From positions 1-33,528 of the IMG/VR virus record IMGVR_UViG_3300035661_000211: DNA of 33,528 nucleotides; one strand, written 5' to 3'. The notes under the pieces are model-generated. The model searched no databases. It saw only the letters and a list, made by a program, of their open reading frames with translations, and was not told the origin of the DNA. Numbering within the stretch: the first letter of the stretch is position 1; every line of letters begins with the position of its first letter. Below are positions 28,100-33,528 of this stretch, piece by piece. The stretch is from a virus. The translations under genes and the position numbers were made by a program.

Positions 28100-28139
28100 G
28101 CCTTGGGCACGCCCCAACTCATCTCTCGGCCGTTCTGGC
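28100..28139 (+). promoter_or_regulatory. Partial third copy of the late leader element
   Basis: GCCTTG (28100-28105) and CTCTCGGCCGTTCTGGC (28123-28139) match the two blocks of the capsid and tail-tube leaders in the same order, with a longer gap and a few changes. It precedes an ATG by 27 bases. Confidence 0.4.
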
Positions 28140-28166
28140 TTTCGACCCTTCACAGGATTTCCCACC

Positions 28167-28193
28167 ATGCCAAATATGACCCACCTCAGCTAA
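28167..28193 (+). other. Eight-codon frame after the leader element
   Basis: ATG followed by PNMTHLS and TAA. The frame stays open for 85 more codons after this TAA (to 28451). It could be a leader peptide, a gene broken by a stop codon, or chance. I give it low weight. Confidence 0.25.
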
Positions 28194-28334
28194 CGCCCTT
28201 GCGCGACGCACCCCGCTCGGCAAGGACGTCGCCACGCCGAGCTGGACCTCACGAGCCTCAGCGGTAGGCGGGCCTTCAAGGTAAGTACGGACTTCCGAGC
28301 GGTAAATTCGCCAGACCTACGATGCAGGACTGCC

Positions 28335-28451
28335 TTGGTCGCATCCGATTCTGAGTCGGCCTCGATCGTGGATCGACAAACGCAATGCCTTGGTTGCGAG
28401 CTGCCTTGCAGCTCTCGCGATCATCAGTCCCGAGCTTGCTCCGCCTCATGA
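28335..28451 (+). CDS. Possible 38-residue cysteine-rich microprotein
   Basis: A frame from TTG 28335 with AGGA 5 bases upstream; it ends 9 bases before the next gene. The product has ALVASDSESASIVDRQTQ in its first half and four Cys, with CLGCELPC. A small zinc knuckle is possible. The start codon and short length make it uncertain. Confidence 0.3.
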   Translation: MVASDSESASIVDRQTQCLGCELPCSSRDHQSRACSAS

Positions 28452-28460
28452 GGATCGCAC

Positions 28461-28583
28461 ATGCTTCGCCGCTGCTCGCGAGCCATCGTGTCAGTGATCA
28501 CAGACCCGATCTTGCACATGATTTTTATCGCGGTCGGAGTCTCGGCGATCGGGGCTTACTTCGCGACTCTGGAACCACAGTAG
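28461..28583 (+). CDS. 40-residue membrane microprotein
   Basis: ATG 28461 has GAGG upstream; the stop is TAG 28581-28583. The basic N-terminus (MLRRCSRA) is followed by a membrane helix around residues 17-36 (ILHMIFIAVGVSAIGAYFAT). Its stop overlaps the start of the next membrane gene (TAGTG), so the two are probably translated together. Orientation by the basic N-terminus would be N-in. Confidence 0.6.
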   Translation: MLRRCSRAIVSVITDPILHMIFIAVGVSAIGAYFATLEPQ

Positions 28584-28915
28584 TGGTCGCTCTGGCACTC
28601 AAGGCCCTTGTCTCGGGAGTGATCATGAGCCTTGTGCATCGACTGCTCGTGCCACCACCGATGCCTCAATTGGATCTCCCGATTGCTGCTCGATACCTTC
28701 CGACCGTCAAGCAAACCATCAATCAAGCGATCACTGGATTCTACTTCGTTGGAGCCGCGGATGGGCTTGGAATTGGAATCACTCTTGGCGTCGTGCTGAC
28801 TCTGTTTTTGCTCGCACTCTTGTGGATCTTTCGGTCGTTTCTCAGCTCGATCTCGACCACGTTTCGATTGCTGGCCACTCGATTCACTATCCCACCACGA
28901 GGACTACTCAAGTGA
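28583..28915 (+). CDS. Two-segment membrane protein
   Basis: A 110-residue protein with GTG 28583 overlapping the previous TAG. One hydrophobic segment at residues 1-20 (VVALALKALVSGVIMSLVHR) and a long one at residues 61-85 (GIGITLGVVLTLFLLALLWI) are separated by a Pro-rich loop (LLVPPPMPQLDLP). The C-terminus is basic (TTFRLLATRFTIPPRGLLK). It may be a holin or a partner of the protease encoded next, whose start lies in the last codons. No family is recognised. Confidence 0.6.
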   Translation: MVALALKALVSGVIMSLVHRLLVPPPMPQLDLPIAARYLPTVKQTINQAITGFYFVGAADGLGIGITLGVVLTLFLLALLWIFRSFLSSISTTFRLLATRFTIPPRGLLK

Positions 28916-30228
28916 GCACGGATATCAACCCATCATCGCCACAGCCCAAGAAGATCGGCCCGATCGCGAGTGGTCTGCTCTCGGCGATTTTGTATCTCTC
29001 GCTGTTGTGCGTGGTCATTAAGCTCGTGGGCTGTTCGGTCGACTCGGTGCGACAGATCGGCCACGGCAAGATCACTGAGGCCCAGCTCCAACGATGTCCG
29101 ATCGATGGCCCTTGCCTTCCGTCGTCGAGCAGCTCGCCAGCCAGCACTCCAGACGCCAAGCCGATGAAGCGGCCGAGCGGTGATGTCATGCCGTGGGAGT
29201 CGGCTGTGCGGATCCGGATCAAGGCCGACAAGTCTGAGACTTCAGGTAGTGGGACGATTGTCGTGGGCTCTCCAGAGCGGTCGATTGTGCTGACGTGTGC
29301 CCATCTCTTTCGAGGCAAGAGCCAGGCCACCCCGAAGACGTTCGCGTTGCCGATCTTTGTCGATCTGTTCAATGGCAAGTTCAAAGCTGAGTATCTCGAA
29401 ACTGTGATCGGATCGTGCATCGACTTCGACCTGGCTCGTGATGTGGCTCTGATTGAGATCAGGCCGAATCGACCGTTAAAGGCATCGATCGTGGCGATTG
29501 GTTGGAGACCAGTCTTGGGCGAGATGTACTTCGCGGTCGGTTGCACGCGCGGCAACTATCCCACGACTTGGGCTGTGGCGAATGTGGGCTCGTTTGGAGG
29601 CCTCGTCGGAAAGTATCGAGCTATCTCGACCACGTATCCACCGATCGAAGGCCGATCGGGTGGAGGCCTCTATCTCGCCGACGATGGCCGCTTGGTCGGT
29701 GTCTGCACTGGCCACGCTGATGGCATCGGTCTCTATGCCGAGACGGCTTCAATCAAGCGAATCTTCGAGACCAACGGACTCACTGAGCTGACGACCTCTC
29801 CGCCTTCAGGAGACCGGATTCCACGAGCCAACATCGAGCCACCGACGGCGATCGATTCGACGGTGCCGATCGGCTCGGGCAAGGTGCAAGGGCTTACGCT
29901 CCCATCTCAGCTCGATCTCGGTCACATCGTGCTCGGTGGCGGTGCTTTGGTCGGTATCTGGCAATGGCTCAAACATGCAGCTCTCGCTCGGCTCACGAGT
30001 GGTCAGTGCGTGCAGGCGTCGCCACTCGTGACGGAGCTGGATACCAGAGTCGCGAAGGCCAGTCCGCACGATCCAATCATGGATCTCGTCGCCGAGCTGC
30101 GGAAGCAACGGCTCGCGAAAGAGGATGAGGCGAAGGCCAAAGCGGCTGCTCAAGAGGTGATCGAACTGGCTGGGAAGATCAAGGCCGTCGTGGACCCTAC
30201 CTCAACGGCCAACGCCGACGGCAAATAA
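28912..30228 (+). CDS. Membrane-anchored trypsin-like serine protease
   Basis: A 438-residue protein with GTG start in the GTGA overlap. Residues 20-40 (LLSAILYLSLLCVVIKLVGC) form a membrane anchor, followed by a Ser/Pro linker. The protease domain spans about 95-290. Catalytic residues seen: His131 in LTCAHLF, Asp177 in LARDVALIEI and Ser249 in EGRSGGGLYL, all in proper order for family S1. Residues about 340-358 (LGHIVLGGGALVGIWQWL) may form a second membrane segment, and the end is a charged helix. I recall related proteases from Isosphaeraceae planctomycetes. Its role in a phage is unknown: lysis, exclusion and virion processing are all possible. Confidence 0.8.
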   Translation: MSTDINPSSPQPKKIGPIASGLLSAILYLSLLCVVIKLVGCSVDSVRQIGHGKITEAQLQRCPIDGPCLPSSSSSPASTPDAKPMKRPSGDVMPWESAVRIRIKADKSETSGSGTIVVGSPERSIVLTCAHLFRGKSQATPKTFALPIFVDLFNGKFKAEYLETVIGSCIDFDLARDVALIEIRPNRPLKASIVAIGWRPVLGEMYFAVGCTRGNYPTTWAVANVGSFGGLVGKYRAISTTYPPIEGRSGGGLYLADDGRLVGVCTGHADGIGLYAETASIKRIFETNGLTELTTSPPSGDRIPRANIEPPTAIDSTVPIGSGKVQGLTLPSQLDLGHIVLGGGALVGIWQWLKHAALARLTSGQCVQASPLVTELDTRVAKASPHDPIMDLVAELRKQRLAKEDEAKAKAAAQEVIELAGKIKAVVDPTSTANADGK

Positions 30229-30280
30229 GCGGACCTCGTTGGATCTATTGCAAGCAACCTCCTCCACGTGAGTGCCCTCT

Positions 30281-30655
30281 ATGCCACGTTTCGTACGAGG
30301 CCCAGTGATCGGGCCGATTGAAAAGAAGGCTCCTCAAGCCGAGCCGACGAGTCACGCGCTCGACCAGGTCGCCGACTTCCTTGGCATGAAGCCGAATGAC
30401 ACGGCCGTGTTCGAAGTCCGACCGCTCGGTGCCGATCAGAATCCGCTTGCGGCGATCCACGTGATTGCCTCGACCAACGCCTCGGACCCGAGCCTCACCG
30501 ACGACGAGCAAGACGCCAAGTGGCTCAGCGAGTCGTCGCCGCGTGGTGAGTATCGAGTGCCACCCGATGGCACGCATTCCAACGTCGAGATCCACGTTCC
30601 CGAAGTGCCTTTCGGGCTGTCGTACTGGGTTACGTTCTTTGAGTACGCGAGCTGA
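30281..30655 (+). CDS. Hypothetical acidic protein
   Basis: A 124-residue protein from ATG 30281 (GTG 30272 is also possible). It is acidic in the middle (TNASDPSLTDDEQDAKWLSE), with strands FEVRPLGADQNPLAAIHVIA before and PFGLSYWVTFFEYAS after. The small beta core may be a virion or packaging accessory. The next gene starts within its stop codon. Confidence 0.5.
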   Translation: MPRFVRGPVIGPIEKKAPQAEPTSHALDQVADFLGMKPNDTAVFEVRPLGADQNPLAAIHVIASTNASDPSLTDDEQDAKWLSESSPRGEYRVPPDGTHSNVEIHVPEVPFGLSYWVTFFEYAS

Positions 30656-31890
30656 TGTCCACCCACGCCCCTGGATCACTGAGGCTCGAATGGGTTGATC
30701 CCAGTTCGTTGGGTCCAAACCCAGCGAACTGGCGCATCCATCCCGAGCCACAGCGAGCGGCTCTGTCTCAGTCGCTCGACCAGGTCGGTTGGGTTAAGCC
30801 TCTGATCTTCAACGCGACCACTGGCCATCTGCTGGATGGCCACATGCGCCGTGAAGATGCGATCAAGCGAAAGTGTCTTGTGCCAGTCGTGATCGGCGAG
30901 TGGGATCTGGCTCACGAGCGAACGATTCTCGCCACGCTCGACCCGATCGCCATGATGGCCGAAGCCGACTCGACGGCGTTCTCTAAGCTGCTCGAAACCT
31001 TGGAGACGACGGGCCCCGATTTGATGGGCCTCATCTCTCAGACGGCTGATGCGTGCGGTCTGTTTGCGGATCTGCAATCGGGCAAAGACGACGACGATGA
31101 TCGCTCGTTGGCTACGGTCGACCCGACGGCTCCGACTGAGGCGACTGACGAGGATCGAGACACGGTCCCCGATGCGATCTACCCGAGCAACAACGATCTC
31201 GGGATCCCGACGCTCGATTTGAAGCTCCAAGCTCGTGCGGTCGACTTCCCAGTCCAGACTTGGGGCTCGATCAGTGCGAATGTGCCGATGACTGGGACGT
31301 GGTGCTTCTACGTCGACGATCATCGCTTCGAGCCGATCTGGAAGAACCCGCTCAAGGTGCTCCGCTCGGCCCCGACTAACGCGATCGAGCCAAACTTCAG
31401 CACACACGAACAACATCCACTCGCCTTCGCGATCTGGCAGACCTATCGCAAGCGCTGGTGTGCTCGATTCTGGCAGACGCGAGGCGTGCGGATCTTCGTC
31501 GACCTCAACGTGGACGCGACGTTTCGAGCGATCAACTTCCTCGGCGTTCCCAAGGGCTGGACAGCCTTCGCGAATCGTGCTCACGACCAAGGCGATGGGC
31601 TGATCGAGGCTCACGCCGCGGCTTGCGAGCACTCTGGCACCGATCAAATCCTCTACCTCGTCTACGGCGGTGGCAAGGCCGTCAAGCAGCTCGCCCAAGA
31701 GCAGTCTTGGATCTGGGTTCCCGAGCAGTACGACACAGCTCACGCTCGGATCGCGGCACAAAAGGAGGCTCAGCATGGGTCGGGGCAAAGCAGCGGTCAA
31801 GAAGGGCATCAGAGGCCGAGCGATCAAAGTTCGGGGGCCAAGCTCGGCAAACCCAAGCTCAAGCGATCGCCCCGTAAAAAAGCTCCTTAA
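30655..31890 (+). CDS. ParB/sulfiredoxin-like domain fused to DUF4417
   Basis: A 411-residue protein whose ATG overlaps the previous stop (TGATG). Residues 12-95 form a ParB-like nuclease domain (LGPNPANWRIHPEPQRAALS, then GHLLDGHMRREDAIKR with the GHxRxxA-type motif). Residues about 200-365 match DUF4417 as I remember it: WCFYVDDHRFEPIWKNPLKV, then FVDLNVDATFRAINFLGVPK and GWTAFANRA. The last 45 residues are Gln/Ser/Lys-rich. Phages often carry such domains next to the terminase, where they may mark or bind DNA for packaging; this role is inference. Confidence 0.72.
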   Translation: MSTHAPGSLRLEWVDPSSLGPNPANWRIHPEPQRAALSQSLDQVGWVKPLIFNATTGHLLDGHMRREDAIKRKCLVPVVIGEWDLAHERTILATLDPIAMMAEADSTAFSKLLETLETTGPDLMGLISQTADACGLFADLQSGKDDDDDRSLATVDPTAPTEATDEDRDTVPDAIYPSNNDLGIPTLDLKLQARAVDFPVQTWGSISANVPMTGTWCFYVDDHRFEPIWKNPLKVLRSAPTNAIEPNFSTHEQHPLAFAIWQTYRKRWCARFWQTRGVRIFVDLNVDATFRAINFLGVPKGWTAFANRAHDQGDGLIEAHAAACEHSGTDQILYLVYGGGKAVKQLAQEQSWIWVPEQYDTAHARIAAQKEAQHGSGQSSGQEGHQRPSDQSSGAKLGKPKLKRSPRKKAP

Positions 31891-32002
31891 TGGCGATCGT
31901 GGGGCTGTAGTGACTGGGAAGAACTCCAAAGCCTCGCAAGCCAACAAGGCTGCCAAGGCTGGATTCTCCAAGTTTGCTGCTCGGCTGAAGGGTCTCGGAT
32001 AA
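31775..32002 (+). CDS. Small highly basic protein overlapping the ParB-like gene
   Basis: A 75-residue protein with an unusually good AAAGGAGG site 7-8 bases before ATG 31775. It starts 116 bases inside the end of the preceding gene and is read in another frame. It is rich in Lys, Arg and Ser (VKKGIRGRAIKVRGPSSANP) and ends in GFSKFAARLKGLG. It probably binds nucleic acid. Strong ribosome binding inside a coding region suggests the overlap is used. Confidence 0.6.
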   Translation: MGRGKAAVKKGIRGRAIKVRGPSSANPSSSDRPVKKLLNGDRGAVVTGKNSKASQANKAAKAGFSKFAARLKGLG

Positions 32003-32047
32003 GCCGAAACGAGTGCATACCAGAGCGCATATTGAGGCTTTTCTCAC

Positions 32048-32614
32048 GTGGCCAAACCTCTCTCCAAAACCCAACGAACCGACCTTGAGGCGAGCGCATG
32101 GGCTCTCTCTCAGCAAGGTTGGAGTCAGCCTCGAATCGCTCGCCACCACGACGTCGATCAAGGCACGGTTTCGAGGGCCTTGGCCAAGGTCAGAAAGCGG
32201 GCATCAGAGAAACTCGACGAGGACGCCAAGCTCTGGCTCGTGACGCTTCTTGAGCAGCTCGAACACGTCGCCGACGAGGCGTTGCAAGCTTGGGAGCGAT
32301 CCAAGAAGCCCAAGAAGAAGGCCTCGCGCAAGTCTGGGCTCTCAGTGGTTGGCACCGACGGCGAAACGACGGCGGGCCAAGATCAGACCATGACAGAGAT
32401 CGTCGAACGTGAAGGCGAGCCAGGCTTCCTCAATGCCTACTTCGGAGCCATTGATCGCATTCGGACGATGCTCAATCTGGACGCTAGGACCATTCCGCGA
32501 GAGTCCGTAACTTACGACGGAGACACACCTTCCGTTCGTGATGCACTCGCCGAAGCTGAAGCCGCTGATGCAGCCTATCGACCCGACCCACCTTCTGAGG
32601 CACATGCACCTTGA
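32048..32614 (+). CDS. terS: Terminase small subunit (probable)
   Basis: A 188-residue protein with a GTG start, directly upstream of the large terminase. Residues 18-46 form a helix-turn-helix (WALSQQGWSQPRIARHHDVD, then QGTVSRALAKV), the DNA-recognition part of small terminases. Helices around residues 65-90 (WLVTLLEQLEHVADEALQAW) could serve as the oligomerisation domain, followed by a Lys-rich linker and a helical C-terminus (FLNAYFGAIDRIRTML). Length is typical. Position and HTH support the call. Confidence 0.75.
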   Translation: MAKPLSKTQRTDLEASAWALSQQGWSQPRIARHHDVDQGTVSRALAKVRKRASEKLDEDAKLWLVTLLEQLEHVADEALQAWERSKKPKKKASRKSGLSVVGTDGETTAGQDQTMTEIVEREGEPGFLNAYFGAIDRIRTMLNLDARTIPRESVTYDGDTPSVRDALAEAEAADAAYRPDPPSEAHAP

Positions 32615-32712
32615 GACGCTCCTTAGCTATCACATTCACCGTGCTCGTCTATCTGGCCGTCTTCACATTCGCGACGGCCTTGGCCCTCCACGCCACGAGC
32701 GAGGCAAGCCCG
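32611..32712 (+). other. In-frame hydrophobic extension upstream of terL
   Basis: From TTG 32611, which overlaps the terS stop (TTGA), a 34-codon stretch runs in frame into terL. It encodes RRSLAITFTVLVYLAVFTFA followed by TALALHATSEASP, a clean membrane helix with mostly G or C at third codon positions. It may be an alternative N-terminus, an ancestral microprotein that lost its stop, or non-coding. ATG 32713 has its own GAGG site. Confidence 0.4.
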
Positions 32713-33528
32713 ATGAAGTCACGCTCTGAGCGGCTCCGTGAACTGGTCAGCTCGTGCAAGGACGATTACACACGCTTCGGTTGGTCGATCCTTGGGCGCG
32801 ATGGGAGCAAGGCCTACTGGTCAAGGCAACGTGAGATCTGTCGATCGGTGGTCGAGTGCCACACGACGGTCGTGCCAGCCGGCAACGCTGTGGGCAAGAG
32901 CTATGTCGCTTCGGGGATCGGTCTTGGCTTTCTGTACACTCGGCCCGGATCGCTCGTGTTCACGAGTGCACCGACGCAAGCCCAGCTCCAAGGGGTGCTC
33001 TGGAAGGAGATGAGTCGAGCGCATAGCTCAGCTCGCGTTCCTCTCGGTGGCAAGATCAGTGGATCGGGCCCGATTAAGCTCGAACTTGGCGACGGCTGGA
33101 TGGCCTATGGGCACGTCTCGGGCAAAGTGGAGGCGATGTCAGGCCACCACGCTCGTGATCTGCTCGCGATCGTCGACGAGGCGTCTGGCGTCCCCCAAGC
33201 CGTCTACGATGCGGTCGATTCGCTCAATCCCAGCCGTCGGCTACTGATCGGCAACCCACTCCGCGGGGAAGGCACGTTCTACGAGCTGTGTCGTCAGGCT
33301 GACGAAGGAGCGGACCCCAAACTGCTGCGCAAGATAGTGATCCCATCGACCGAAAGCCCTCACGCTCATCTCGAACGATCGCCGTGTGGCATGGCCGATC
33401 GGACGTGGCTTGAGGCCATGCGATCCCAGTACGGCGAGAACTCGCTGTGGTGGTTGTCTCACGTGCTGGCTCTCTTCCCCGGAGAGAGTGACGACACGCT
33501 CGTGCTCAAGGCTTGGATCGACTTGGCC
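32713..33528 (+). CDS. terL: Terminase large subunit, N-terminal part (ATPase domain)
   Basis: This is the 5-prime part of the gene that continues at base 128 after circular joining (bases 33402-33528 equal 1-127). Walker A is PAGNAVGKS (residues 55-63), and Walker B is LLAIVDEAS (residues 150-158). Later segments include LNPSRRLLIGNPLRGEGTFY, the usual coupling region. The ATPase drives DNA packaging. ATG 32713 has GAGG 8 bases upstream. The frame stays open to the end of the window. Confidence 0.9.
   Translation, partial: MKSRSERLRELVSSCKDDYTRFGWSILGRDGSKAYWSRQREICRSVVECHTTVVPAGNAVGKSYVASGIGLGFLYTRPGSLVFTSAPTQAQLQGVLWKEMSRAHSSARVPLGGKISGSGPIKLELGDGWMAYGHVSGKVEAMSGHHARDLLAIVDEASGVPQAVYDAVDSLNPSRRLLIGNPLRGEGTFYELCRQADEGADPKLLRKIVIPSTESPHAHLERSPCGMADRTWLEAMRSQYGENSLWWLSHVLALFPGESDDTLVLKAWIDLA
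33402..33528. repeat. Terminal direct repeat, right copy
   Basis: Identical to bases 1-127. See the left copy for interpretation. Counts of genes or bases should use only one copy. Confidence 0.95.

Larger units (their letters stand above)
27986..28334 (+). other. Long leader region without convincing gene
   Basis: This stretch holds no clear coding region. It contains a perfect palindrome (28045), a partial third copy of the late leader element (28100-28139) and an 8-codon frame (28167-28193). Possible roles are a late promoter region, a structured untranslated leader or the remains of a gene. Confidence 0.5.

Noticed and set aside
30676-31971. 431-residue minus frame opposite the ParB/DUF4417 gene
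   Set aside because: It is a shadow of the plus gene with recognisable domains. Composition is Arg/Leu/Val-heavy, as expected for antisense of this codon usage.

Overview
The window is a complete temperate tailed-phage genome assembled as a circle. Bases 1-127 are repeated exactly at 33402-33528, so the unique sequence is 33,401 bp and the large terminase gene runs across the ends of the window. The repeat length looks like an assembler k-mer overlap rather than a natural phage end. The gene set (HK97-like capsid, portal, tail tube, tape measure, no sheath) points to a siphovirus-like particle. The likely host is a planctomycete, perhaps of the Isosphaeraceae/Gemmataceae kind. That rests on remembered family resemblance of the trypsin-like protease, the LamG protein, and small membrane and cysteine-rich proteins, plus a GC-rich genome with many GTG and TTG starts. 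It is an inference.

Layout. The plus strand carries 26298 to the end of the circle and on to 16456. It starts with a lysogeny or accessory module: a ribbon-helix-helix regulator, a lipoprotein and small proteins (26298-27892). A strong terminator follows, then a partly non-coding leader region (27986-28460) and a translationally coupled membrane cluster ending in a membrane-anchored serine protease (28461-30228). Next come a ParB-like/DUF4417 protein, small and large terminase, portal, scaffold and major capsid protein. A cassette of accessory structural proteins (4246-8041, including a LamG protein with glycine-rich repeats) precedes the neck, tail tube, chaperone, tape measure and a short set of tail-tip proteins (8053-15714). 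Two small genes, one cysteine-rich and one helix-turn-helix, close the late block.

The minus strand carries 26046 down to 16442: a small early gene, a Rad52-like annealing protein, a small gene, a terminator, and a replication initiator with iteron-like repeats inside it. Then come the attachment site, the integrase, and about sixteen tiny genes of unknown role packed with 4-nt overlaps. At least four of these are very short.

How it works together. The divergent region 26047-26297 looks like the early switch: a minus promoter with a perfect palindrome in its spacer faces a plus promoter for the ribbon-helix-helix gene. The attachment site matches the 3-prime part of a tRNA-Ala(CGC) gene. An intrinsic terminator about 110 bp beyond it would stop transcription of the rebuilt tRNA from entering the phage. 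Two intergenic leaders, before the capsid and tail-tube genes, share a 20-nt core; a partial third copy lies before the membrane cluster. I found no recognisable endolysin, polymerase, helicase, CRISPR array or complete tRNA gene.
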